A DNA stretch of 40,880 nt, taken from Chloroflexota bacterium. GTDB lineage: Bacteria; Chloroflexota; Dehalococcoidia; JACVQG01. Positions 8,372-15,467 of the stretch are shown here, one piece after another. How positions within the stretch are numbered: the stretch's first letter is position 1; each line of letters starts with the position of its first letter. Location of the stretch: contig JACQTY010000209.1 of assembly GCA_016210545.1 (NCBI GenBank), positions 1-40,880 of the forward strand. Direction: 5' to 3'. The notes beneath the pieces were generated by a model. It was not told the origin of the DNA. It did not search any database and saw nothing but the letters and a program-made list of their open reading frames with translations. Position numbers and translations under genes: made by a program.

Positions 8372-8986
8372 TCAATATCTGTTGAGAGAATGGCGGGTAC
8401 GGAGAGAGTCGTAGTCGTCAGGGTTATCCACATCTCTAACGACGCTGTCGGTTTCCACCTCGATGGGCGCCACGTCATCGGAATGGGCGTCTATGATGGA
8501 TCTGGCGCCCTTATCGCCGGTTAGCGCCATCATCTCACTGACATAGCTGACGGGGAATATCACCGGGTGGCCCTGCTGTCCCTTATACACCGGGACGATA
8601 ATCGCAGGGCGCCTGCGGAACGCTTCCACAAGACTGCGCAAAGTCCCCGCTTCCAGGATGGGCTGGTCGCCTAGGACGACCATGATGCCCCGGCATTCCG
8701 CATGGAGCGCTCCGATGCCGCGAACAAGCGAGGAACTGATGCCCCTTTCGTAATCCGGGTTGGTGACAATCTTGACGGGCCTGCCCGCCAGGCGTTCAGA
8801 GACCTCTTCGCCCCGGTGCCCGACAACTACCACTACCTCGCTGATGCCCGAATCGATCACGCAATCAACAACGTGTTCGATGATCGTCTTGCCGTCCCAG
8901 GGGAGAGTCTGCTTCAGCACACCCATACGCTTCGACTGGCCGGCCGCCAGGACCACTGCGCCAACCTGGCATGGCGTTCTCAGCAT
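8372..8986 (-). CDS. MocA/MobA-like molybdenum cofactor nucleotidyltransferase
   Basis: This 204-residue NTP-transferase shows VGAVVLAAGQSKRMG (nucleotide loop) at its N terminus, KQTLPWDGKTIIEHVV, the VLGDQP motif that binds metal and nucleotide, and QGHPVIFP. This is the MocA type, which adds CMP (or GMP) to molybdopterin for the xanthine dehydrogenase and CO dehydrogenase families. ATG8986 is chosen; longer in-frame extensions run through coxS in another frame. It follows the 2Fe-2S subunit by 23 bp in the same operon, consistent with making the dinucleotide cofactor for that enzyme. The preference for CTP over GTP is inferred from context only. Confidence 0.88.
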   Translation of the reverse strand: MLRTPCQVGAVVLAAGQSKRMGVLKQTLPWDGKTIIEHVVDCVIDSGISEVVVVVGHRGEEVSERLAGRPVKIVTNPDYERGISSSLVRGIGALHAECRGIMVVLGDQPILEAGTLRSLVEAFRRRPAIIVPVYKGQQGHPVIFPVSYVSEMMALTGDKGARSIIDAHSDDVAPIEVETDSVVRDVDNPDDYDSLRTRHSLNRY

Positions 8987-9009
8987 AATTGTGCGCCCTT
9001 GAGCCGGAC

Positions 9010-9477
9010 TCAGACTTTGGCTTTCGCCGCCTGCTGAATACCTTCCACGAACCGCAGATAACCCGTGCACCGGCACAGGTTGCCGGCTATGGCCCGGGTC
9101 GCCTCTTCCTGCGTGGGGTGGGGGTTCTCGTTGAGAAGACCTTTGGCCGCCATGACCATGCCCGGCGTGCAGAAGCCGCACTGGAAGGCCCCGTTGGCCA
9201 CGAATGCCTCCTGAATGGGGTCCAGCTTCCCGTTGGAGGCCAGCCCCTCTATCGTGGTGATGGGCTTGTCCTGGGCCTCGATGGCCAGCACCAGGCAGGA
9301 GTTCACCGGCTTGCCGTCCAGCAACACGGTGCAGGCGCCGCAATCGCCCTCGTCGCACCCTTTCTTGGTGCCCATCAGCCCCAGGTGCTCCCTGATAACC
9401 TCCAGCAACGTCCGCCGGGTGTCTGTCTCCACCTGGTGGGCGACGCCATTCACTTTCAGGTTTATTATCTGCTTCAT
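9010..9477 (-). CDS. coxS: Molybdenum hydroxylase 2Fe-2S subunit (CoxS type)
   Basis: At 155 residues this is the usual small-subunit length. The plant-ferredoxin-like cluster uses C41, C46, C49 and C61 (GCDEGDCGACTV). The second cluster uses C100, C103, C135 and C137 (CGFCTPG and CRCTGY). It passes electrons between the Mo site and FAD in xanthine dehydrogenase and CO dehydrogenase-type hydroxylases. AAAGGAGAT precedes the ATG on the minus strand. It follows coxM after an 85-bp spacer containing a repeat hairpin and precedes the MocA-like gene. The substrate class cannot be read, because the large subunit is not in the window. Confidence 0.93.
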   Translation of the reverse strand: MKQIINLKVNGVAHQVETDTRRTLLEVIREHLGLMGTKKGCDEGDCGACTVLLDGKPVNSCLVLAIEAQDKPITTIEGLASNGKLDPIQEAFVANGAFQCGFCTPGMVMAAKGLLNENPHPTQEEATRAIAGNLCRCTGYLRFVEGIQQAAKAKV

Positions 9478-9562
9478 TGATCTCCTTTATTCGAAAACGG
9501 AATCCCTCGCTCCGACGCGCTGCGCATCGGAGCACCCCCTTTACTAAAGGGGGCAAGGGACG
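9478..9562. repeat. Palindromic repeat inside the coxM-coxS operon
   Basis: The spacer holds GCTCCGACGCGCTGCGCATCGGAGC (near 9510-9535) and CCCCCTTTACTAAAGGGGG (near 9535-9553). The second also occurs inside the element at 36028-36151. Such hairpins between cotranscribed genes can stabilise or attenuate the message. The repeat itself is directly visible. Confidence 0.6.
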
Positions 9563-10432
9563 CTAGCGCGCTATCTGCCACGCCTGGTTCAACGCCCGGG
9601 CGGTGAGCACCTGCACCATCTCTCGCTTGTATTCCGGGTCGGACCGCGGCTGGGCAGCCGAGACCGCAGCTTTGGCCGCTTTGTCGATGGCTGCTTTGGT
9701 CAGCTTGTTGCCCTTTAGCGCCTTTTCGGCCTCGGCGGCCCGGACAGGGGTCGGGGCGCAGGCCCCCAGGGCTATCCTCACGTCTTTACAGACGTCGCTG
9801 CCATCCAGCGTGAGCACCACCGCCACGCCCACTATGGCATGGTCCATGGCGTTGCGTATGGAGTGTTTGATATACACCCCGCCGGTGTGGGGCTGAGGTT
9901 GGGGCGCCTGAATTTCCGCCACCAGCTCCCCTTCCCCCAGGCTGTTGGTGAACGGACCGGTAAAGAACTTCTCCAGGGGAATTGTCCTGCCGCCCTGCGG
10001 GCCGCTGAGGCTCAGGGTGGCCCCCAGGGCAATCAACGGCGATGCCATGTCCGCCGACGGCGCGGCGTTGCACAGGTTGCCGGTCACCGTAGCCAGGTTC
10101 CTTATCTGGGCCGAGGCGAAGACAAGGCTGGTGTCTCTGAGGATAGCATACTTTCCGGCGATCACCGGGGAACTCTCCACGTCGTGGATGGTGGCCATGG
10201 GGCCTATCTTCAGGGCGCCCTTGTCTTCTTTTATGTAGGCCAGGCCCGGGACGTTCTTCAGGGAAACCAGATACCTGGGGGTCGCTTCCCGTTTCTTCAT
10301 CTTGGGCAGCAGGTCGGTGCCGCCAGCCATCAGGACCGCCTCAGACTTGCGCTCGGCCAGAACAGAGCTGGCCTCCCACAGCGTCCTGGGGGCCACATAA
10401 TCGAACTGGGGAAGCCGGCGAATGAATATCAT
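9563..10432 (-). CDS. coxM: Molybdenum hydroxylase FAD subunit (CoxM type)
   Basis: This 289-residue FAD-binding subunit has the flavin loop AGGTDLLPKM near the N terminus and the second FAD motif TVTGNLCNAAPSADM near the middle. The C-terminal CO-dehydrogenase flavoprotein domain ends at RALNQAW. It passes electrons from the CoxS clusters to an acceptor. AAGGAGGT lies four bases before ATG10432, and a TTGACA/TAGAAT promoter lies upstream. It heads the operon coxM-coxS-MocA-MoCF. A catalytic CoxL-type gene is absent upstream and downstream. Confidence 0.93.
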   Translation of the reverse strand: MIFIRRLPQFDYVAPRTLWEASSVLAERKSEAVLMAGGTDLLPKMKKREATPRYLVSLKNVPGLAYIKEDKGALKIGPMATIHDVESSPVIAGKYAILRDTSLVFASAQIRNLATVTGNLCNAAPSADMASPLIALGATLSLSGPQGGRTIPLEKFFTGPFTNSLGEGELVAEIQAPQPQPHTGGVYIKHSIRNAMDHAIVGVAVVLTLDGSDVCKDVRIALGACAPTPVRAAEAEKALKGNKLTKAAIDKAAKAAVSAAQPRSDPEYKREMVQVLTARALNQAWQIAR

Positions 10433-10492
10433 CTAACCTCCTTCGGAGTATTACCTGCGGGATTAGGGGATACTTCGGGTGAAAGACGGCCT

Positions 10493-10522
10493 ATTCTATC
10501 ATCCACCTTTGAGCGGTGTCAA
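10493..10522 (-). promoter_or_regulatory. Sigma-70-like promoter for coxM operon
   Basis: The minus strand reads TTGACA (10522-10517), an 18-bp spacer and TAGAAT (10498-10493). The predicted start is near 10486, giving a leader of about 54 bases before coxM. It is the only good promoter in this gap and points the right way. Confidence 0.65.
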
Positions 10523-10540
10523 CAGGTTGTGTTGGCCAAG

Positions 10541-10669
10541 ATCCGCCACCTCTCCAATCTACTCAAATCGAAAGTTATTTCACCAGCTTGGTGCTACACT
10601 CACCTTTGGGGCCGAAGTGTCGGCCTCCCTTTGGCAAAGGGAGATTGAGAGGGATTTTGATGGCGGATT
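10541..10669. mobile_element. MITE-like element, family AATCCGCCA, copy 2
   Basis: This 129-bp element has terminal inverted repeats ATCCGCCA and TGGCGGAT. It contains the CTCCCTTTGGCAAAGGGAG palindrome, the AGATTGAGAGGGATT segment and ACCAGCTTGGTG. It is in the opposite orientation to the copy at 15214. No coding capacity. Confidence 0.65.
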
Positions 10670-10743
10670 AAGGTTGGTAGTTTGTCGCTTTCGTTGTGCC
10701 CACGGTTGCACTTGTGATAGACTTAGCCAGGAGGTCAGCCCAC

Positions 10744-11574
10744 TTGAAGACCCTGGTCACTAACGATGACGGCGTCTACTGCCCCGGCCTGTGGGCAGTG
10801 GTGACAGAAATGAAGAAGATGGGAGATGTGGTGGTAGTGGCGCCGGACAGGGAGCAGAGTGGGGTCGGCACCGCCGTAACCTTCCATCAGCCCCTGCGCT
10901 TCAAGGAGGTATCCCCATTGGTCTCGGGGGTGCCAGCTTACTCGGTGGAGGGCACGCCAGCCGATAGTGTGATTCTGGCTTTGCGCTATCTATTCCCGGA
11001 CCAGGTGGACCTGGTCATCTCCGGCATCAACGAGGGCGCCAACCTGGGCAGCGATGCCTATATTTCCGGCACCGTGGGCGCCGCCCTGCAAGGCTTCCTC
11101 TGCGGACTGTCGTCCCTGGCAGTCTCCGTCGGCTCCTGGAAAGAACCCCTATTTCTACCCGCCGCCCTGTTGACGAGGCTGCTCGCGGAGCACATGCTGG
11201 CTACGGGTGGCAGCGACATCGCCTTGCCGCAGCCTGTTCTCCTCAATGTTAATCTGCCCAACCTGCCCCTGGAACAGACCAAGGGCGTCGAAATCACCCG
11301 GCTATCTTTCAAGAAGAGCACCGACGCCGTCCATGAGGGCTACGACGGCAAGAGGCGGTACTACTGGATAGTCCACCAGAAGCCATCGCTGGAGGCCGAG
11401 CCGGGCACGGACCGGTGGGCGCTGAAGCAGGACTTTGTATCGATAACCCCATTCCTCAGCCATGTGTCGATCGGCTCGGTGGCCTCCGTGCTTCAACAGC
11501 TCGCGCCAACGTTATGTAAACAGTTCTTGCCCCACCAGCCATCCTCGGCCGCCTCCGCCCACCTGCCGCACTGA
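10744..11574 (+). CDS. surE: 5'-nucleotidase SurE
   Basis: SurE is a metal-dependent nucleoside monophosphate phosphatase. Family motifs are LVTNDDGVYCPGL (D8, D9), APDREQSG (S39), EGTPADSV and SGINEGANLG (N96). TTG10744 is chosen: a perfect AGGAGG lies nine bases upstream and the protein then begins MKTLVTNDDG as in the family. The longer frame from 10696 adds 16 unrelated residues. The length is 276 residues. The last 25 or so (QPSSAASAHLPH end) are low-complexity and overlap a small opposite gene, so the tail may be a late readthrough extension. The fold core is complete. Confidence 0.93.
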   Translation: MKTLVTNDDGVYCPGLWAVVTEMKKMGDVVVVAPDREQSGVGTAVTFHQPLRFKEVSPLVSGVPAYSVEGTPADSVILALRYLFPDQVDLVISGINEGANLGSDAYISGTVGAALQGFLCGLSSLAVSVGSWKEPLFLPAALLTRLLAEHMLATGGSDIALPQPVLLNVNLPNLPLEQTKGVEITRLSFKKSTDAVHEGYDGKRRYYWIVHQKPSLEAEPGTDRWALKQDFVSITPFLSHVSIGSVASVLQQLAPTLCKQFLPHQPSSAASAHLPH

Positions 11575-11699
11575 TAGCAGCACGTGACGTAGGGCGCTTG
11601 TGAAATAGCCTCATACAGCCCTGGCGAAGTATTGAAAGCATGCTTGGCTGGAATTTGCGCACCAATTCCCCTGAACGCCTCCTGGCTTTCCTCGGCCAT
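11493..11699 (-). CDS. Small cysteine-rich hypothetical protein
   Basis: This 68-residue frame is tail-to-tail with surE and overlaps its last 82 bp. A GGGAGG lies 11 bases before its ATG on the minus strand. It carries CCYQC in its middle and two further Cys near the end, plus several Trp, and could bind a metal. It is not recognised as a known family. Against it are the overlap with surE and the lack of a clear promoter. Confidence 0.4.
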   Translation of the reverse strand: MAEESQEAFRGIGAQIPAKHAFNTSPGLYEAISQAPYVTCCYQCGRWAEAAEDGWWGKNCLHNVGASC

Positions 11700-11779
11700 C
11701 CTTGACTTAACCTCCCACTGGTGCTAATCTCAGATTCGGCCTGGAGATTCATCCTCCGGAGAAAGGAGGTGACAACCGC

Positions 11780-12133
11780 ATGAGCTTGCAGAAAGTAGGC
11801 GAGTGGGCCTTCATCGCCGGCGTCATAATCGCCGTTTTGGGCGGAGCGTTCATCCCGGGCGTGGGGGCAATGGCCCTGGCGCTGGTGGTCCTGGGCATAA
11901 TCGTAGGGATAATCAACATCACAGAGAAGGAGACAGTACCGTATCTGGTGGCCGCAATAGCCCTGATTGCCGCGGGCACCGCGAACTTCGGCGCTGTGGA
12001 CGTACTGACAGGCCAGGTGATTAAGCTCGGCGCCCGGTTTGAGGGGATCCTGGACTACGTATCCAATTTCGTAGCCCCGGGCGCGGTGATCGTAGCCCTC
12101 AAGACCGTCTGGTCCTTGTCCAAAACAAAGTAA
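11780..12133 (+). CDS. Small multi-helix membrane protein
   Basis: This 117-residue hydrophobic protein has about three membrane helices (about 9-28, 29-47 and 54-73) and an amphipathic C-terminal part ending in SLSKTK. A near-ideal AAAGGAGGTGA sits just before the ATG, so it is probably well translated. The IPGVGA, VLGIIVGIINITEKE pattern resembles short uncharacterised membrane proteins of archaea and bacteria. It is followed at once by a terminator, so it is a single-gene unit. Function unknown. Confidence 0.8.
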   Translation: MSLQKVGEWAFIAGVIIAVLGGAFIPGVGAMALALVVLGIIVGIINITEKETVPYLVAAIALIAAGTANFGAVDVLTGQVIKLGARFEGILDYVSNFVAPGAVIVALKTVWSLSKTK

Positions 12134-12150
12134 CGGCTCACAATGCAAGG

Positions 12151-12190
12151 GAAAGGGGACGGCGCCATTATTGGGCGGTCCCCTTTTCCT
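12151..12190. terminator. Bidirectional intrinsic terminator
   Basis: GAAAGGGGAC (12151-12160) pairs with GTCCCCTTTTC (12179-12189) across an 18-base loop, with a T-rich run on the plus strand. It ends the small membrane protein gene 17 bp after its stop. It also covers the stop of the convergent Lit-like gene, so it could serve both. Confidence 0.75.
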
Positions 12191-12872
12191 TTATCGGGGC
12201 ATGCCGCTGCAGCCGCTTCAAGCCCCAGCCCACCACACCTACCCCCAATGCACCACCAAGCGTCACCCCTGCCAGGTAAAGGGCCGCGTCAAAGAAAAAG
12301 CCCTCGGGGAACATCTGAATAAGTCTGTCGGTGGCCGGATCGAGCACCCACAGCATGTTGCTGAACCCAATAAGGTGGAAGGCGATAAAGACCCGGTCGA
12401 ACGCCACCACCATCGCCACGCCGAGCATCCCCATCAGGGCTAACGTCAGTCCGCCGCCATACGTCATCGCCCGCCCCAGTCCAGCGAGGGCCCGCTTCCG
12501 CCGCAAGGCAAGCGCCAACGCCGCATATCCAGCAACGTACGCCAGCGCAATCCACTGCAACCGGTAATCGAACTGGATGAGATCCTTTACGTCCTTGAGG
12601 TGGACTATCTCTTTCTCGTTGTACAGGGATACGCCCGATTTCAGCACGATGCGTACGAAGTCATCATCCGAGTTGAAATACTGGACCAGTTCCCTGGCGG
12701 CGCGGTCCAGTTCGTTGATCTCGATGCCGGTAACCGACGGGATATCATACTTGAGAAAGCCGTTGTGATAGAGGCGCAGATCGTTGACCACAAAGCGGAC
12801 GGCGGAGGAGAAGACCAGGAGGGGAATACCTATGATGAAGATGACAAGGGCGACGGTCTGCGCGATCCTCAA
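12168..12872 (-). CDS. Lit-like membrane protein (DUF1461/TIGR01906)
   Basis: This 234-residue protein matches the DUF1461 family, which includes the lipoprotein intramolecular transacylase Lit of Gram-positive bacteria. TM helices lie at about 5-25, 105-122, 137-157 and 195-215. Family signatures are YNEKEIVHLKDVK (H91) and the stretch FH166LIGFSNMLWVLDP followed by LIQMFPEGFF. The long loop between TM1 and TM2 should face outside. Lit moves an acyl chain within a lipoprotein's N-terminal cysteine to give the lyso form; assigning that activity here is by family only. The start is TTG12872 with AGGAG about seven bases upstream; the nearby ATG is out of frame. Confidence 0.75.
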   Translation of the reverse strand: MRIAQTVALVIFIIGIPLLVFSSAVRFVVNDLRLYHNGFLKYDIPSVTGIEINELDRAARELVQYFNSDDDFVRIVLKSGVSLYNEKEIVHLKDVKDLIQFDYRLQWIALAYVAGYAALALALRRKRALAGLGRAMTYGGGLTLALMGMLGVAMVVAFDRVFIAFHLIGFSNMLWVLDPATDRLIQMFPEGFFFDAALYLAGVTLGGALGVGVVGWGLKRLQRHAPIKEKGTAQ

Positions 12873-13066
12873 GTGTCATCTCCTCGTCCGAGCAGCTCCG
12901 GCAGTAGCCTCTTGATTTCTACTGCTACCCACATAGTAGCACATCATCCAGTGCGAATACAGCCTTGATTCGAGCCGGCGGGCCCACTTGCCATCCCACC
13001 AGCCGCGGCGTAAAATCAAGCCTATCAGTCAGGCTTGCCTAGAGCCAGCCCGGAGAGGAGACGCCG

Positions 13067-14341
13067 GTGGTCCAGTCCGAAGTCGAACTTACCCTGAGTG
13101 AGGTTGCCCGGAAATACCCTGAGGTTCCCAGGTTCATCCTTATCAAGATCGACGCTGCCATACGCGGCGTTAAGGTCACGGACGGCGCCTTTCAGCGCGC
13201 CAGAGAATCCAATGCCGTGTTCGAGGAGGAGATCTACGAGCACGGCAAGCGCTTCACCAGGAAGCGTCTCGCCGGGGCGGTGTTCCGCGATGGCACCTGG
13301 GTCTGCGGGCTGGAGTCCTCCCGGGGCATGGCCATCCTCCGATATGGTCAGCCCTATACCATAGACGTTATGGACGACAAACTGATGCTCGTGGACGGTG
13401 AGACGCCGGTGGAGCAGTGTTTCTTCGTGCCCCATCCCCAGTTCTACGGCAAGAAGACCCGCCGCGGCACCCCCATGCACCACCTCGCCCTGGCCGGGCC
13501 TCCCGACTGCCTGAACATTCAGGTGTACATGGACTGCCAGTTCTGGAGGGGAAAACTGCCCTGCAAGTACTGCCAGTTGGAGACATACAAAGGGGCGAGG
13601 CATCAAGGGGGCCGGACCGAGGCGGAGTTGGAGGACATATACGAAACGGTCAGCGAGGCCCTCCAGGAGCCGGGGCGGTGGACGGGCATACGGCTCACCG
13701 CCGGCTCCAACCCCGGAGGCAGAGTCCCCTACGAGAACGAGGTAAATGAGTATGTAAAGGTGCTGGAAACGCTGAAGAGGTCATTCGGCGGCAAGGCCAT
13801 CCCGGTACGCCTCGTTTCCAGCGCCTATCCGGAGGGGCAACAAAATAGACTCGCCGAAGCCGGGGCATCCTGCTACGAACCCCATATTGAGGTGTGGGAC
13901 GAAAAGGTCTGGGAGTGGGTGTGCCCGGGAAAGGCCAAATGGTTCGGCAGGCAATACTGGATAGAGAGCGCCCTCGCTGCTGTGGGAGTATTTGGCAGGG
14001 GCAATGTGTGCACCCAGTTGGTGGGAGGGGCGGAGATGGCCCAGCCCTACGGCTTCAAGACTGTGGATGAGGCGGTGGCCTCCAGCCTGGAGGGCGCCGA
14101 ATTCTTCGCCAGACACGGGGTGACCACCAGCTCTACCATCATGTGGGTGGGGCAGGGATCTGTCTTCTACAAGCAAAAACAGAAGCCGGCGCCCTTAGAG
14201 TATTATGTAAAGCTTATCTCCGGCTTGAGGGCGATCCGAAAGGCCCACCGGCTGGGAGTGGACTTCAACGATTACCGGAGGTGCGCCATCCACCCGGACA
14301 CCGATCTCAGCCGCCTGGACTATCCCGAAGTAGAGGTATAG
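13067..14341 (+). CDS. Radical SAM protein with CX8CX2C motif (A)
   Basis: This 424-residue protein resembles radical SAM enzymes, but the cluster motif is C157-x8-C166-x2-C169 instead of CX3CX2C. An N-terminal domain of about 140 residues precedes it. Conserved stretches shared with the protein at 20971 include an EVWDEKVWEWVCPGKA-like segment, VFGRGNV and GGAEMAQPYGFK. A member of the MSMEG_0568-like radical SAM group is possible but not certain. The GTG start has GGAGAGGAG six bases upstream. A split-barrel flavin-type protein follows 11 bp downstream. The substrate is unknown; a cofactor or small-molecule modification is a guess. Confidence 0.8.
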   Translation: MVQSEVELTLSEVARKYPEVPRFILIKIDAAIRGVKVTDGAFQRARESNAVFEEEIYEHGKRFTRKRLAGAVFRDGTWVCGLESSRGMAILRYGQPYTIDVMDDKLMLVDGETPVEQCFFVPHPQFYGKKTRRGTPMHHLALAGPPDCLNIQVYMDCQFWRGKLPCKYCQLETYKGARHQGGRTEAELEDIYETVSEALQEPGRWTGIRLTAGSNPGGRVPYENEVNEYVKVLETLKRSFGGKAIPVRLVSSAYPEGQQNRLAEAGASCYEPHIEVWDEKVWEWVCPGKAKWFGRQYWIESALAAVGVFGRGNVCTQLVGGAEMAQPYGFKTVDEAVASSLEGAEFFARHGVTTSSTIMWVGQGSVFYKQKQKPAPLEYYVKLISGLRAIRKAHRLGVDFNDYRRCAIHPDTDLSRLDYPEVEV

Positions 14342-14352
14342 GAGGCGCCGCC

Positions 14353-14847
14353 ATGGTCTCAATGAAAAAAATGGCCCTGCCCAAAGATGCCGTAGAAATG
14401 CTCCTGGACCCAAAGGCTTTTAAGGTCCTGGCGACAACTGACGACCAGGGCAACGTACACGTCGTGGCGAAGGACAGCCTGACCCTTCTCGACGACGGCT
14501 CGCTGGCTTACGGCGAGGTCCTGGAGTCATCGGTGAGCAACGCCAACATGGTGCGAGGCATCTGGTTCGACAGGAGGGTGGCGGTGCTGGTGTGCAGGCA
14601 TGGCCGCTCCTTTCAGATCAAGGGGAAACCCCACAGGTATGTTACCACCGGGCCGCTGTTCCAGCAGTTCTACCTGGCCTTCCGGCAGCGGTTCGGCCCC
14701 GACTCTGACCTGGCAGGCGTGTGGATAATCGCCGTAGACGAGGTGAGAGAGCAGACGCTATCGGTCAGGAAAGAGGAAGAGGAGCGAAAACACCCCAATA
14801 TGCGCCACTTCGATAGGGAGTGCTTCAAGGTGGAGCAGGCCATGTAG
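14353..14847 (+). CDS. PNPOx-like FMN-binding split-barrel protein
   Basis: This 164-residue protein fits the pyridoxamine-5'-phosphate-oxidase-like split barrel: an ALPKDAVEMLLDPKAFKVLATTDD start (strand 1), a VLESSVSNANMV region, and an alternating-strand core. Such proteins bind FMN, F420 or heme. AGGAGG is seven bases before ATG14353, which is preferred over longer frames running back into the radical SAM gene. The 11-bp spacing makes a two-gene operon, so it may supply a flavin or hydride step to the radical SAM enzyme (inference). Confidence 0.75.
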   Translation: MVSMKKMALPKDAVEMLLDPKAFKVLATTDDQGNVHVVAKDSLTLLDDGSLAYGEVLESSVSNANMVRGIWFDRRVAVLVCRHGRSFQIKGKPHRYVTTGPLFQQFYLAFRQRFGPDSDLAGVWIIAVDEVREQTLSVRKEEEERKHPNMRHFDRECFKVEQAM

Positions 14848-14934
14848 GGGCGAGCGGCTGCTCGCCCAGGGCGGCGCCAGGCGCCAGTTTTGCGGGCAGC
14901 AAAGGCGTTTACCTAAGCCCCTGCCCCCGGTAGA

Positions 14935-15067
14935 CGTAGGGTGGGTCAAGCGAGCGGCCCAAGCGCGGGTGACCCTTGCCAGGCATGTATAGCGAGCGGA
15001 CCCACCACGTTCACTAGGGAGGCGGTGGGTTGCGTGGCATGGACATGCCACATTCACCCACCCTACG
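14935..15067. mobile_element. MITE-like element, family GTAGGGTGGGT, copy 1
   Basis: This 133-bp element is bounded by a perfect 12-bp inverted repeat, CGTAGGGTGGGT (14935-14946) and ACCCACCCTACG (15056-15067). A GGTGGGTTGCG segment lies inside, as at 36028. It has no frame of its own and lies in a 620-bp gap between operons. A TATAAT at 15081 just outside is not tied to any gene. Confidence 0.75.
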
Positions 15068-15213
15068 GGCTTCCAATCAGTATAATACGCTTCTGATAGC
15101 TGGGTTGGTTGTCTAAGGAGAGGGAGATAAAGCAAGCTGCAGGGAAAAGTATTGGCCTAACCCTCGGCCCCTTCCCAGCATGGGAAGGGAGGTCTACTAT
15201 AGGTCTTCACCGT

Positions 15214-15364
15214 AATCCGCCATCAAATCCCTCTCAATCTCCCTTTTCCAAAGGGAGAGGTGGGTTGGCCATCTATTTGCCTCAAGGCGGGCGCGGGGAC
15301 CAAGTTGCGGCACCAACCAGGTGAGAGAATCTTCGCTTTGAAGAGATTCAACGGGCGGCGGATT
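15214..15364. mobile_element. MITE-like element, family AATCCGCCA, copy 3
   Basis: This 151-bp element has ends AATCCGCCA and GGCGGATT. It has CCCTCTCAATCTCCC followed by the CCCTTTTCCAAAGGG palindrome near the left end and a GCACCAACCAGGTG segment. It is inverted relative to copy 2. It ends 31 bp before the promoter of the ferredoxin operon. Confidence 0.65.
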
Positions 15365-15395
15365 TTGGTTCGCCCTCTGACTGTCGCCCTCTGAC

Positions 15396-15424
15396 TTGTC
15401 AACAACCTGCCAGCCAATTATAAT
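15396..15424 (+). promoter_or_regulatory. Sigma-70-like promoter for ferredoxin-mazG operon
   Basis: TTGTCA (15396-15401), a 17-bp spacer and TATAAT (15419-15424) form a near-consensus promoter. Transcription would start near 15431, about 37 bases before ATG15468. This rules out the longer upstream frame as the start. Confidence 0.8.
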
Positions 15425-15467
15425 AAGGCGTATTTCCTATCGCCCGTTCGAAGGGGGGACCTTGACT

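Noticed and set aside
8372-9556. A 394-codon frame spanning coxS and the MocA-like gene
   Set aside because: The first half is an out-of-frame reading of coxS. The real protein starts at ATG8986, where the nucleotidyltransferase motif begins.
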